This document shows, one piece after another, positions 34,985-44,548 of a DNA stretch of 64,000 nt. The position numbers were made by a program, and so were the translations under genes. A model generated the notes under the pieces. That model saw only the letters and a program-made list of their open reading frames with translations, was not told the DNA's origin and ran no database searches. Positions within the stretch are counted from its first letter, which is position 1; every line of letters begins with the position of its first letter. Where the stretch lies: positions 144,136 to 208,135 of the forward strand of contig DDEN01000061.1 in assembly GCA_002336115.1 (NCBI GenBank). The letters are read 5' to 3'. Source of the stretch: Chitinophagaceae bacterium UBA1953. Its GTDB lineage: Bacteria; Bacteroidota; Bacteroidia; Chitinophagales; Chitinophagaceae.

Positions 34985-36022
34985 TTAATCCTGTTCGGGT
35001 GTGTTAGCTGTTGCATGTATTGGCCCGAACTCGCTGGTATAAATTTTAAACAGCAAGATAAAATAACTAATCAGTAACGGGCCAAAAATAAATCCCCAGA
35101 ATCCAAAAAGACTTAATCCCACAATTACACCCAGTACTGTTACCATTGGATGGACATCGCCCATTCTCTTCATCAAGGTAATTCTTGCCAGGTAGTCAAC
35201 ATTGCCCGTAATAACAATGCTGTAAATGAGCAAGCCAATTCCCTGTCCTGTGTGTCCTTGTGAAAAGAGATAAACAACCAGTGGCGCCCATATAAGCGTT
35301 GTGCCTACTATTGGGAAAAATGCAAATACTCCGGTAATAAAACCCCACAACACAAATTCATTTACACCAAAAATCCAGTAACCAATCATTGCAAACACAC
35401 CTTGTATAAACGATATAAGTGGAATACCAATGGCATTTGCTTTTACCACACTGATGGTTTCCCTGCCAAGAATATCAATATTTTTTTCGTGCAGTGGTAA
35501 CCAGTAATCAAACGAGTTTTCCATTTCCTTTCCATTGGTAAGCATAAAGAAGTAGATGAACAGCATCATGGCAAGATTTGAAAGAATCATGGCTGTGCTG
35601 TTGAGAAATGCAGGGAAAAAATTGGCAATCTGCTTTTGTATTTCAGCAATATTGTTATCCGTAAGAATATCCTGTCCTGTCCATTCTTTAATTTTTGCCG
35701 AAACAGATTTTAACCCCTGGATCATTTCGTCGGAATGGCTGAACAGAATGGTGACTTTGGGCGATAATAACGTAATTATATAATAAACCGGCAGGCCAAT
35801 CATAACAAGGCAGCCAAGCAGAAAGATGGTTGCGGTAAGATTTTTGTTCCAGTGTTTCTGTAGTGTAAGATAACGGTAAGTTTTACGGCTGAGAATATAA
35901 AGGGTTACGGCTCCAAGAAAACCCGGCAGGAAAACATAAAGTTCCTTAACAAGTAAATACCCAAGTCCTGCAAGTACAATCAATAAAATAATCTGACGTA
36001 AACGGTTACTGAATGAAGCCAT
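34985..36022 (-). CDS. AI-2E family (YdiK/TqsA-like) membrane protein
   Basis: 345 aa with seven to eight membrane segments. Features of the family: the N-terminal helix pair, a large loop (LLSPKVTILFSHSDEMIQGLKS), then GIPLISFIQGVFAMIGYWIFG, LWGFITGVFAFFPIVGTTLIWAPL and GFWGFIFGPLLISYF. Members act as sodium/proton antiporters or export small molecules; a role in AI-2 export is not implied by membership. Confidence 0.9.
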   Translation of the reverse strand: MASFSNRLRQIILLIVLAGLGYLLVKELYVFLPGFLGAVTLYILSRKTYRYLTLQKHWNKNLTATIFLLGCLVMIGLPVYYIITLLSPKVTILFSHSDEMIQGLKSVSAKIKEWTGQDILTDNNIAEIQKQIANFFPAFLNSTAMILSNLAMMLFIYFFMLTNGKEMENSFDYWLPLHEKNIDILGRETISVVKANAIGIPLISFIQGVFAMIGYWIFGVNEFVLWGFITGVFAFFPIVGTTLIWAPLVVYLFSQGHTGQGIGLLIYSIVITGNVDYLARITLMKRMGDVHPMVTVLGVIVGLSLFGFWGFIFGPLLISYFILLFKIYTSEFGPIHATANTPEQD

Positions 36023-36070
36023 GTAATGAAATTACAAAAGAGTTTTATCAACCCGGCACGTTCCGTGAAT

Positions 36071-37102
36071 TTAATCTTCCCACACTTTTAATCCTTCGCT
36101 GCAGTTGGAGCAGATGTCGATATTTTTCCTGCTGGTCATTAATTCTTTGCGGAACTGTTTATAATTATCATTGTTCCAGATTTGTTTAAATGATTGCATT
36201 TTGAGATTACCCAACTGGTGCATGGCATCTTTATCAAAACAACAGGGAACTATAAGCCCGTCCCATGTGATAACGTTTGCGTGCCATAATTTCCAACAAT
36301 GATTCTGCATTTTGTTTTTGGGTACTGTTGAGCCGTTGTCGTCTTTTTTATAGCGGCTGTATTTATTTAATGTTGGGATAAGCTGGTTAGGATCATTTTC
36401 ATAATCATATACCTGTGCTGTTTTAAACCAAACATCGTCCACACCAATTTCGTTCGCTAATTTTTTTACATCTTCCAGTTGATGTTCGTTTGGTTTAACA
36501 ACCAGGAACTGGAAAATCACGAAAGGCGTTTTGCTCTTTAATTCCTTTTTCCACTTCACAATATTTTTTGCTCCTTCAAGCACTTTGTTTAATTGCCCGC
36601 CAACCCGGTATTGCTGATACACATCCTGCGTTGTACCATCAATGGAAATAATTAAACGGTCAAGCCCGCTTTCAACAGTTTGCCTGGCTTTTTCATCACT
36701 CAGGTAATGTGCGTTGGACGATGTGGCCGTATAAATTTTTTTCTGCGACGCATATTTTACCATCGGCAAAAAATCAGGATTCAGAAAAGGCTCTCCCTGA
36801 AAATAAAAAATCAGATAAAGTAATTCTTTGTGAATATCATCGATGGTTTGTGCAAAGAAGTTTTTTTGCAGCATACCTGTTGGCCGGGTAAACTGTCTTA
36901 ACCCACTCGGGCATTCAGGGCAACGAAGGTTGCAACTTGTTGTTGGTTCAAATGAAATGGAAACAGGATAACCCCATTGTACAGGTTTGTTAAGCAGGCG
37001 GCTCAGTTGGTAACTGCTCCATACTTTTCCTGCATTCCAAACTCTGCGAGCTGTAAGTTTTGATAAAAGGTTGGTGATATCGTTCCGGTGAAAACGGGGC
37101 AT
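36071..37102 (-). CDS. Radical SAM/SPASM domain protein
   Basis: 343 aa from the ATG at 37102; an upstream TTG was rejected. N-terminal cluster motif CNLRCPEC within FEPTTSCNLRCPECPSG, then FYFQGEPFLNP and SIDGTTQDVYQQYRVGG. The C-terminal SPASM region has NHCWKLWHA, GLIVPCCFDKDAMHQLGNL and ICSNCSEG, enough cysteines for an auxiliary Fe-S cluster. Such enzymes modify peptides or cofactors; no precursor peptide gene is evident next to it. It is divergent from the MarR gene with about 136 bp between. Confidence 0.88.
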   Translation of the reverse strand: MPRFHRNDITNLLSKLTARRVWNAGKVWSSYQLSRLLNKPVQWGYPVSISFEPTTSCNLRCPECPSGLRQFTRPTGMLQKNFFAQTIDDIHKELLYLIFYFQGEPFLNPDFLPMVKYASQKKIYTATSSNAHYLSDEKARQTVESGLDRLIISIDGTTQDVYQQYRVGGQLNKVLEGAKNIVKWKKELKSKTPFVIFQFLVVKPNEHQLEDVKKLANEIGVDDVWFKTAQVYDYENDPNQLIPTLNKYSRYKKDDNGSTVPKNKMQNHCWKLWHANVITWDGLIVPCCFDKDAMHQLGNLKMQSFKQIWNNDNYKQFRKELMTSRKNIDICSNCSEGLKVWED

Positions 37103-37219
37103 AAGCAGCAAAGATAACCTGCAAAAGCTTGGCAATTGCAAGGATGTTAAATATCAAGGTACTCAAAATATTTATCCATGGATAAAAAGAAATATCAGAA
37201 AAGAATCCTTATTTTTACT

Positions 37220-37237
37220 TAGTTGCATAAACAACTA
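37220..37237. promoter_or_regulatory. Candidate MarR operator
   Basis: TAGTTGcataaaCAACTA is an inverted repeat with 6-bp arms ending 1 bp before the marR-like start codon, placed so that bound regulator would block its own transcription and perhaps that of the divergent radical SAM gene. Confidence 0.55.
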
Positions 37238-37238
37238 T

Positions 37239-37679
37239 ATGCCAAACAACCAATTCAAAAAAGGAGAGTTATACAGCTTTATGACAGGTAAGGCAAGCAC
37301 TGCTATTGCCCGTCGTTTGCAGAAAAACCTCAAACAGCACAACATTGAAATCACTGTTGAACAGTGGAGCGTGTTATATCATCTCTGGAAAAATGATGGG
37401 TTAAGTCAGCAAGACTTATGCAATGCCACTTTCAGGGATAAGCCAAGCATTACACGCCTGGTTGATAATCTTGAAAAACTCAAGCTTGTAAAACGTGTTG
37501 CCAGCAAAAGTGATCGGCGCATTAACCAGGTGTTTCTTACAGAGTATGGTAAACAACTGGAAGATGAAACAATGAATGTGGCCAACACAACATTGAATGA
37601 AGCATTGATTGGAGTGCCATCGGAAAAAATCGATATCTGTAAAGAAGTATTACAGATTGTTTATGATAACCTGAAATAA
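37239..37679 (+). CDS. MarR-family transcriptional regulator
   Basis: 146 aa. Winged helix with VEQWSVLYHLWKNDGLSQQDLC, DKPSITRLVDNLEKLKLVKR (recognition helix) and the wing SDRRINQVFLTEYG. The flanking helices serve dimerisation. It lies 186 bp upstream of the acyl-CoA dehydrogenase on the same strand and may control it. Confidence 0.9.
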   Translation: MPNNQFKKGELYSFMTGKASTAIARRLQKNLKQHNIEITVEQWSVLYHLWKNDGLSQQDLCNATFRDKPSITRLVDNLEKLKLVKRVASKSDRRINQVFLTEYGKQLEDETMNVANTTLNEALIGVPSEKIDICKEVLQIVYDNLK

Positions 37680-37865
37680 TGGTTGAGAGTCGAAAAAAAA
37701 ATAAATCAAGAGGAAGGCTTTGTTTCTCTTCTTAAAGAGGATTGATGGGAATGTAAAAAGATGAAAAGAATTACCGGAGTACAAGCGAGCGTGGCAACAA
37801 AAGCAAAATTGCAGCACAAATGCTGGCAACATAAAAACAACAACTGAACTTTAAAACATTTTTGT

Positions 37866-39656
37866 ATGAGTACCGCAACGATTGCAACACCCTTAAAAGG
37901 CGGCGAGTGGCTTATTAAAACAAGTACAGCCAACGATACGTTTATTCCAGAACATTTTAATGAAGAACAGCAAATGGTGAAAGATATGTGTACTACATTT
38001 CTTGATACCGAAATTTTGCCTGTTATTGCACGCATTGATAAAATGGAACAAGGCTTAATGCCTTCCTTGATGGATAAGGCAGGTGAACTTGGTTTGCTTG
38101 GAACTTCAGCTCCTGAAGAACTGGGCGGTCTTGGAAAAGATTTCATCACATCCACTCTTGTGAATGAAGCTTTGGGCGGAGGGTATTCTTTCTCTGTTGC
38201 TATTGCAGCACATACAGGTATTGGTACGTTGCCCATTCTTTACTTTGGAACTGCCGAACAAAAAGCAAAATATATTCCCAAACTTGCAAGTGGTGAATGG
38301 AAAGGTGCTTACGGACTAACGGAGCCCAACAGCGGTAGTGATGCGTTGAGTGCAAAAACAACTGCAAAGCTGAGTGATGATGGAACGCATTATATTCTTA
38401 ATGGTCAGAAATGCTGGATTACGAACGGTGGCTTTGCCGATGTTTATACTGTGTTTGCAAAAATCGACGGAAAAGAATTTACTGCATTCATTGTTGAACG
38501 TGGCATGGAAGGATTTACACAAGGTCCTGAAGAACATAAAATGGGTATCAAAGGTTCTTCAACAGTACAATTGTATTTCCAGGATTGCAAAGTACCTGTT
38601 GAAAATTTGCTTGGTGAAAAAGGGAAAGGCCATGTGATTGCATTTAACATCCTTAACATCGGTCGTTTAAAATTGGCTGCTGCGGTACTTGGTGGTTCAA
38701 AACGTTCGCTCAATATTGCTTTAACCTACGCAGCAACAAGGGAACAATTCAAAACACCCATTGTAAACTTTGGGGCTATTCAGCATAAGCTGGGCGAAAT
38801 GGCAACAAAAATCTGGGTGCTTGAAAGTGCATTGTACCGCACATGTAAATGGATTGATGATAAGGAAACAGAACTGGAAGCAGCCGGTAAAACTTCAGCA
38901 GAAGCATTGCTTGGTGCAGCAGAAGAATATGCTATTGAATGTGCCATGTTAAAAGTTGATGGAAGTGAATTACTCGATTATGTAGTTGATGAAGGTGTGC
39001 AGATTCATGGTGGTAATGGTTTCAGTGATGAATATGAAATTTCAAGAGCGTATCGTGATAGCCGCATAAATCGTATTTATGAAGGCACAAATGAAATCAA
39101 TCGCCTGTTAACAGTTGATATGGTATTGAAACGTGCAATGAAAGGGCGTTTGGATATTATGGGTCCTGCAATGGCGGTGCAAAAAGAACTGATGAGTATT
39201 CCTGAATTTGGTAACGATGATGATACACCATTTGCAAAAGAGTTTAAAGCTGTTGCCAATTTCAAGAAAGCAATTATGATGACAGCTGGTGCTGCTGTTC
39301 AGAAACTGATGATGAAGATTGAGCAGGAGCAGGAAATACTGATGAATATTGCTGATATGGCTATTCAAACCTTTAATGCAGAAAGTGCTTTGCTGCGTGC
39401 AGCAAAACTGGTTGCAGAAAGAGGTGAAGATTCCTGCAAATTTGAACTCGATATCATGCATACTTATTTATATGATGCTGCCGACCGCATCGACAAATTT
39501 GGTAAAGATGCCATTAATGCATTTGCTGATGGCGACGAACACCGGATGATGCTGTTAGGCTTAAAACGTTTTACTAAAGTTGACCCGTTCAACAGTAAAG
39601 AGGCGAGAAGGCGAATTGTAGAAAAGCTGAGAAACGACGGAAAGTATCCGTTATGA
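37866..39656 (+). CDS. Acyl-CoA dehydrogenase, long (VLCAD/ACAD9-like) form
   Basis: 596 aa. Flavin and substrate motifs: GLLGTSAPEELGGLG, YGLTEPNSGSDALS, NGQKCWITNGGFADVYTVFA, then ATREQFKTPIVNFGAIQHKL. Catalytic base E406 lies in RIYEGTNEINR. About 170 residues follow the standard core, giving the extended C-terminal domain of the VLCAD/ACAD9 group. It oxidises acyl-CoA to enoyl-CoA in beta-oxidation and passes electrons to an ETF. Preceded by a MarR gene; followed by a hairpin. Confidence 0.93.
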   Translation: MSTATIATPLKGGEWLIKTSTANDTFIPEHFNEEQQMVKDMCTTFLDTEILPVIARIDKMEQGLMPSLMDKAGELGLLGTSAPEELGGLGKDFITSTLVNEALGGGYSFSVAIAAHTGIGTLPILYFGTAEQKAKYIPKLASGEWKGAYGLTEPNSGSDALSAKTTAKLSDDGTHYILNGQKCWITNGGFADVYTVFAKIDGKEFTAFIVERGMEGFTQGPEEHKMGIKGSSTVQLYFQDCKVPVENLLGEKGKGHVIAFNILNIGRLKLAAAVLGGSKRSLNIALTYAATREQFKTPIVNFGAIQHKLGEMATKIWVLESALYRTCKWIDDKETELEAAGKTSAEALLGAAEEYAIECAMLKVDGSELLDYVVDEGVQIHGGNGFSDEYEISRAYRDSRINRIYEGTNEINRLLTVDMVLKRAMKGRLDIMGPAMAVQKELMSIPEFGNDDDTPFAKEFKAVANFKKAIMMTAGAAVQKLMMKIEQEQEILMNIADMAIQTFNAESALLRAAKLVAERGEDSCKFELDIMHTYLYDAADRIDKFGKDAINAFADGDEHRMMLLGLKRFTKVDPFNSKEARRRIVEKLRNDGKYPL

Positions 39657-39667
39657 TGATTTTGTGC

Positions 39668-39695
39668 GGTGAGTCACTTTTTGAAGTGGCTCACC
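39668..39695 (+). terminator. Hairpin after the acyl-CoA dehydrogenase
   Basis: GGTGAGTCACTT pairs with AAGTGGCTCACC (one G-U) around TTTG, 12 bp after the stop. There is no immediate T-run, so it may be a palindromic repeat as much as a terminator; a similar GGTGAGT..ACTCGCC hairpin follows the hydrogenase operon. Confidence 0.5.
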
Positions 39696-39715
39696 GACAA
39701 TCATTTTGGTTCTTT

Positions 39716-39916
39716 TTAAGAAAATTTCCCCCGAAACGTAAGACCAGATAATATAAAACCTGCCGCCCAAAATAATATTGAAATGAAAATACCTAATGCA
39801 GAAAAGAAAAGCATTTCATTTGTTTCGTCGTCTCTTTTTTTTATTGCATAAATTAAAGAAATGATAAAGCCCACAGGCGGAAGTAAAAAGCAGATAATTC
39901 TTAAAGTGGTTTTCAT
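39716..39916 (-). CDS. Small two-helix membrane protein
   Basis: 66 aa with two hydrophobic segments (LRIICFLLPPVGFIISLIYAI and ALGIFISILFWAAGFILSGL, both about 20 residues) joined by the charged turn KKRDDETNE. No family recognised. The clean hydrophobic pattern and its own start codon make it a credible gene, convergent with the acyl-CoA dehydrogenase. Confidence 0.55.
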   Translation of the reverse strand: MKTTLRIICFLLPPVGFIISLIYAIKKRDDETNEMLFFSALGIFISILFWAAGFILSGLTFRGKFS

Positions 39917-40002
39917 CTGCTAAAAATAAGTAAACCATAATCATCAAAAAAATATTTGTCCTTTGCATAATTTGCAAGGGATTTTTTATTTAAACTCAAT
40001 TC

Positions 40003-41733
40003 ATGCGTACATTTTTTTTCATACTCAGTTTTTGCATCGCAGCAACGTTAAATGCACAACATGTGTTTATCAAACTGGTTACCCCTGCAAAAACGCAAAA
40101 TAAGTTCAGCACAAACCGGCAATTTATTACTGGCACAACCTGTAAAGAATGCAGTTTACAGGTAAATGGAAATGAAGTGAAAGTATGGCCAACAGGTGCA
40201 TTTGCTGTTGAACTCAATTTGCAGCAGTCAGATACAAGTTTTCAACTTGTTGCAGTAGATAAAAAGGGAATGAAAGAAAGCATACGGGTGTTTTATAAAT
40301 TTCAGCCTGCAACAAAAGAAAAAGAAGTAACAACGAATACGGTTGAATACTGGCGTATTGAGCCTACAGGTGATCTGCTGGTGAAGCCGGGCGATCATTT
40401 GAAGATGACGGTGAAAACATTGCCTGGTTCAGTTGTGAAACTGGAGAATGGATTTGAATTTACCGAACTGCAGCCAAAAGACTCAACCGGCATAAAAGGT
40501 ATTTACAAGGCTGAATACATTGTAAAGGAAAATGATGAACTGTTTCCAGCATCAAAAACAAAATTGAAGCTGGTTGTGCAGACAAAAGATGATCAGCAGA
40601 TAGAAGCAGCAACAAAAAATAATTATGCAACGATGAAGCCTCTGATTCTTCAAACAAAAGGCAAGCTTTCTTATTTGCTGCTTGGGTTAGGTGAAGATCG
40701 CCTGGGAGGAACAAAGCTTGGCTATGTTGATTCGCTCGTAAAATTATATGCTGTTGGAAAAATCGGGAACAAGTATTGTGTGCAGTTAAGTAAAAACAGG
40801 CAAGCTTATATTGAAGAAGAATATGTTGATACTGCAGCTGCAGGAACATTTTCGCCGACTTCACTTACGGGTAATATGCGTGTATGGGGCGATAGCAGTT
40901 TTGATTACGTATCACTGGCATTGTTTGAAAAATTGCCTTATCAATCGTTCCAGGAAATAAATCCTTCAAAAATAATTGTGGATGTATTTGGGGCAACATC
41001 CAATACCAACTGGCTCACACAACTGCAGTCGGTAAAAGAAATTAAAAATGTGTATTACAACCAGGTGGATGAAGATGTGCTGCGTATTACCATTGAGCTG
41101 AATCATCGCCAGCATTGGGGACATAGTATTTATTACAATGGAAATTCATTGGTGATAAAAGTAAAACGTCAGCCACAGAATCTTTCATTAAGCAATCTTG
41201 TTATTGCTGTTGATGCGGGCCATGGCGGCGACAACAAAGGTGCATTTGGATTAACAGGTGTGATGGAAAAAGATATGACGTTGTTAATTGCAAAAGAATT
41301 GCAGCAGGCTCTGGAAGCAGAAGGGGCAACAGTTATAACAACAAGAACAAAAGACACAACTTACGATAATCACGACCGTTTGAGTTTTTACAAAGAAAAA
41401 AATCCCGACCTGCTGCTGAGCATTCATTTAAACAGTTCGGCCGATCCTGTTCGTATCAAAGGTGTGAGTACTTATTATAAATACATTGGCTACAGGCCGC
41501 TTACTCAAACAATATTAAAAGAAATGCTGGGTATTGGTTTGCAGGAGTATGGCAATGTGGGCAATTTCAATTTTATTTTAAATGGCTTAACTGAATGTCC
41601 CAATGCATTGGTTGAAACATTGTTCATCAGTAATCCTGAAGATGAATACAATGTATTAACGCCCTCATTCAGAAAGCAAATGACAGAAGCTATTGTAAAA
41701 GGAATGAAAGAATGGCTGGAAGGGTGTAAATAA
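40003..41733 (+). CDS. Exported N-acetylmuramoyl-L-alanine amidase (Amidase_3)
   Basis: 576 aa. Short signal peptide (MRTFFFILSFCIAATLNAQ). The N-terminal 385 residues are beta-rich, including a Pro/Thr-rich linker and a WGHSIYYNGNSLVIKVK AMIN-like end. The catalytic domain begins at VIAVDAGHGGDNKG (H407), with E422 in VMEKDM, the second zinc His in LLLSIHLNSSA and the catalytic Glu in ALVETLFISN. It cleaves the amide bond between MurNAc and the stem peptide during wall turnover or division. Confidence 0.92.
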   Translation: MRTFFFILSFCIAATLNAQHVFIKLVTPAKTQNKFSTNRQFITGTTCKECSLQVNGNEVKVWPTGAFAVELNLQQSDTSFQLVAVDKKGMKESIRVFYKFQPATKEKEVTTNTVEYWRIEPTGDLLVKPGDHLKMTVKTLPGSVVKLENGFEFTELQPKDSTGIKGIYKAEYIVKENDELFPASKTKLKLVVQTKDDQQIEAATKNNYATMKPLILQTKGKLSYLLLGLGEDRLGGTKLGYVDSLVKLYAVGKIGNKYCVQLSKNRQAYIEEEYVDTAAAGTFSPTSLTGNMRVWGDSSFDYVSLALFEKLPYQSFQEINPSKIIVDVFGATSNTNWLTQLQSVKEIKNVYYNQVDEDVLRITIELNHRQHWGHSIYYNGNSLVIKVKRQPQNLSLSNLVIAVDAGHGGDNKGAFGLTGVMEKDMTLLIAKELQQALEAEGATVITTRTKDTTYDNHDRLSFYKEKNPDLLLSIHLNSSADPVRIKGVSTYYKYIGYRPLTQTILKEMLGIGLQEYGNVGNFNFILNGLTECPNALVETLFISNPEDEYNVLTPSFRKQMTEAIVKGMKEWLEGCK

Positions 41734-42069
41734 AAAGAGAGTTGTATTTATTTAACGAGTACATTGTATAAATTCTTCTTTTACAGAAGTTGTGATATGT
41801 GTTTTTTCAGGAATAAATTTCCCTCATGCCTCAACTTTTTTAAAGCTTGCCAAAAAAGCCAATGATTTTCATCAAGATAGAACATACAGTTATTGCCAAT
41901 GCAACGATGTAAACTGATGCCTCAAAAGAATCCGAATTTCAAAAACCAAAATCTCAATGCAAAATACTCGGACAAAAGACCGTGCAAGGAATTTATTATT
42001 GAAAAAAACAAGTTGGTTTAGAATCTGTTTTACAACAATACTAAAACCTGAATTAAGACAGTGGTTATG
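41734..42069. other. Gene-free stretch, no feature recognised
   Basis: AT-rich, with stops in all frames and no hairpin followed by a T-run, between the convergent amidase and B12-binding radical SAM genes. I see no promoter, repeat or RNA signature. Confidence 0.6.
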
Positions 42070-43722
42070 TTAACTCACTTCTTCAAGCACTTTGGGGGTG
42101 TTTTTACCATTGTATTCAATGATAAGGTTATAGGCAGTGTTCGTCAGGAAACCCTTTTGCTGAAATAATTTCCAGTTAAAACTGACTGGCAGTATTACAT
42201 ACCTGTTCTTGTGGTGGTTCAGTTTGTTTTTTTCTATGACATGGTTTTTAATAGCAGGGGCTGCTTCCGGCAATAACACTGAAACTGGTTTTATTTTATG
42301 CTGCAGATAATAATCAATAGTGATTAATTGCTGAAGCACACAATCATTAGGGTAATGAAGAACAGCATATTCGTACATCAAGACATACACGTCTTTCAGA
42401 TCGTGTTTGTGAAAATCGCAATGTTCTTCAAAATAAGTTCCTACTCCCAATAAAAAATCAAACACACTGTATTGCGATGTTATATACCTGAGTGTGTGGT
42501 GTGTGCGGTTGCGGTTCCAGTAAACCTCAAGCGCCTCTTCCACAATCAGTATTTTATTCAGCTCTTCTTTACTTAAATATTTGCTTTCGATAATCTGGTA
42601 TGGTGCAACGGGATCGTACACATAACCATGCTCACTGCTTGTTTGCCGCACTGGCGTTCCTTTTAAAAACTTCAGGAAGCCCAGCTGTAGTTCAGGTGCA
42701 AACAATTTAAACACTTCTTCAAAACTGTATTTGATATCAGCAAAATAATCAAGTGGCAAGCCAACAATCAGGTCGAGATGCAGTTCCACTTTATCACGCA
42801 CCTGCGCAATGATGCTTTTTGTTTTTTCAAAATTCTGTTTGCGGTTTACTTCAAGATTGGCTTTCTGGTTTACGGTTTGAATACCAATCTCAAACCGGAA
42901 CAAACCCTGCGGCACTTTTTCATTGATAAACCGGATGATATCGGGATGAAGAATATCAGCTGTAATTTCAAACTGAAAAATATTGCCGGGTTTGTGATGA
43001 TCAAGAATAAACTGGAAGATGTCGATGGTGAAATCTTTCTTCATGTTAAACGTACGGTCGAGAAACTTGATCACTCTTCCATGCTGCATTAAATACAGTA
43101 AGTTGTTTTTAATATCAGCCATTGGAAGATACCGCACATTGTTATCAAGACTTGCCAAACAAAAACCACATTTGTACGGACAACCCCTGCTTGTTTCAAT
43201 ATAGCTTACTTTATTGTACAGGTCTTCAACGGGATCGTTGATATAAGGATTCACACCAATAAAGTTGCTCATATCATACATCACACTCCGTTCATGAAAA
43301 TGCACTTCGCCATTTTGCTTGTACACAAGATTGGGAACAGCACTCACATCGGGGTAATGCGTTAAAAATTCATGGAACGGAATTTCACCTTCACCACAAA
43401 TAATGTAATCAACAAAATCATTTGCAATAACTCGTTCCCATTCATAACTCACTTCAGGCCCGCCCAATAAAATTTTAATGGATGGTTTGATGGCTTTTAT
43501 TTTTTCTGCAACCATTAGCGTTTGTGTAATGTTCCAGATATAACAGCTAAAGGCAACCATCTCATACTCCGCACATGCTTCGGCAATTTCATCTGCCTTT
43601 TGCCTGATGGTAAATTCTTTCCATGCCAGACCTTCATGCTGTTTATTCAGCTCATACAACAGGCGTATGGCCAAATTCAGATGAATGTATTTTGCATTAA
43701 GCGTTGTAAGTAAAATGCGCAT
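42070..43722 (-). CDS. B12-binding radical SAM protein with DUF4080-like C-terminus
   Basis: 550 aa from the ATG at 43722; codons above it do not fit the family start. N-terminal cobalamin-binding Rossmann region (MRILLTTLNAKYIHLNLAIR, ILLGGPEVSYEWERV, YIICGEGEIPFHEFL). Radical SAM motif SRGCPYKCGFCLASLDN (C-x3-C-x2-C) about residue 190, then FDRTFN-like KFLDRTFNMKKDF, and FEIGIQTVN. The long C-terminal part is the DUF4080 region. Substrate unknown; members are presumed methyltransferases or anaerobic-type modification enzymes. Confidence 0.88.
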   Translation of the reverse strand: MRILLTTLNAKYIHLNLAIRLLYELNKQHEGLAWKEFTIRQKADEIAEACAEYEMVAFSCYIWNITQTLMVAEKIKAIKPSIKILLGGPEVSYEWERVIANDFVDYIICGEGEIPFHEFLTHYPDVSAVPNLVYKQNGEVHFHERSVMYDMSNFIGVNPYINDPVEDLYNKVSYIETSRGCPYKCGFCLASLDNNVRYLPMADIKNNLLYLMQHGRVIKFLDRTFNMKKDFTIDIFQFILDHHKPGNIFQFEITADILHPDIIRFINEKVPQGLFRFEIGIQTVNQKANLEVNRKQNFEKTKSIIAQVRDKVELHLDLIVGLPLDYFADIKYSFEEVFKLFAPELQLGFLKFLKGTPVRQTSSEHGYVYDPVAPYQIIESKYLSKEELNKILIVEEALEVYWNRNRTHHTLRYITSQYSVFDFLLGVGTYFEEHCDFHKHDLKDVYVLMYEYAVLHYPNDCVLQQLITIDYYLQHKIKPVSVLLPEAAPAIKNHVIEKNKLNHHKNRYVILPVSFNWKLFQQKGFLTNTAYNLIIEYNGKNTPKVLEEVS

Positions 43723-43740
43723 GAACAGAATTTCTTTGCG

Positions 43741-43748
43741 CAAAAGTA
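43741..43748 (-). promoter_or_regulatory. Candidate -7 box of the B12-binding radical SAM gene
   Basis: On the minus strand TACTTTTG matches TAnnTTTG, 18 bp before the start codon at 43722. No clear -33 element. Confidence 0.4.
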
Positions 43749-43908
43749 ACTGTAATTTTTTCGCCACTGAGCCGCAGAGAATACAGAGGAAAACTGTTTA
43801 TGGTTTGAGGCTTTTTGTTGGGGTGCCGGAAAAACATGAAAGTTTTTGTTACAAAACCTGTTACAATCAATAAAACATTTCAAAAATAGGACTCCCACCC
43901 TCAAACTG

Positions 43909-43916
43909 TATTTTTG
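43909..43916 (+). promoter_or_regulatory. Candidate -7 box of recX
   Basis: TATTTTTG matches TAnnTTTG and ends 6 bp before the recX ATG. Since Bacteroidota transcripts start a few bases after this box, recX mRNA could be leaderless. Confidence 0.35.
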
Positions 43917-43922
43917 TTCTAC

Positions 43923-44384
43923 ATGTATAAACAGCAACTCACCAAAGAACAGGCTCACCAAAAAGCAAAACACTACTGTGCTTACCAGGAGCGTTGCCAT
44001 AGCGAAGTAAAAGAAAAGCTGTACAGCTTTGGTCTGCGTAAAACCGACGTGGAAGAGCTGCTCAGCAAACTAATTGAAGAAAATTATCTTAATGAAGAAC
44101 GTTTTGCTGTACAGTTTACCGGGGGAAGATTTCGTATGAAACAATGGGGCCGGGTTAAAATCAGATACGAACTCAAACAAAAACAGGTGAGTGAATATGT
44201 GATCCGCAAAGCGCTGAAAACAATTGATGAAGACGATTATCAATCCACTCTTTTCAAGCTCTACGAACAGAAACAACAACAACTTTCTTCCGAAAAAAAC
44301 ATCTTCATCAAAAAAAGAAAACTTCAGGATTATTTATTGCAGAAGGGGTATGAGATGCAATTGATTAATGAATTGATGAAGTAG
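43923..44384 (+). CDS. recX: Regulatory protein RecX
   Basis: 153 aa from the ATG at 43923; a TTG three codons upstream lies in the promoter box. Three RecX-type helical repeats: CAYQERCHSEVKEKLYSFGL, LIEENYLNEERFAVQFTGGRFRMKQWGRVKIRYELKQKQVS (given as residues about 53-93), and the C-terminal FIKKRKLQDYLLQKGYEMQLI. RecX binds RecA filaments and limits their extension. Confidence 0.9.
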   Translation: MYKQQLTKEQAHQKAKHYCAYQERCHSEVKEKLYSFGLRKTDVEELLSKLIEENYLNEERFAVQFTGGRFRMKQWGRVKIRYELKQKQVSEYVIRKALKTIDEDDYQSTLFKLYEQKQQQLSSEKNIFIKKRKLQDYLLQKGYEMQLINELMK

Positions 44385-44548
44385 GTTATGGTTTCGCTCC
44401 CTTTTTGACCTTTTTAAGTTTAACACGTTTTACAGTGTATAAACCCTCTTTTTCGCCTGGTTTTTTAAAGTATTGAAAAATTTTGGTCAAAATTTTTACT
44501 GTAAATCAATGTGTTGTAAAAGCACGTTTAAAAATACTTGTGTTTTTC

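Noticed and set aside
37706..38236. 176-aa minus-strand frame over the start of the acyl-CoA dehydrogenase
   Set aside because: Shadow of the acyl-CoA dehydrogenase coding sequence; Ser/Pro-rich nonsense translation with no start context.
43677..44000. 107-aa minus-strand frame across the recX/radical SAM divergent region
   Set aside because: It overlaps two real genes and a promoter region, with no domain.
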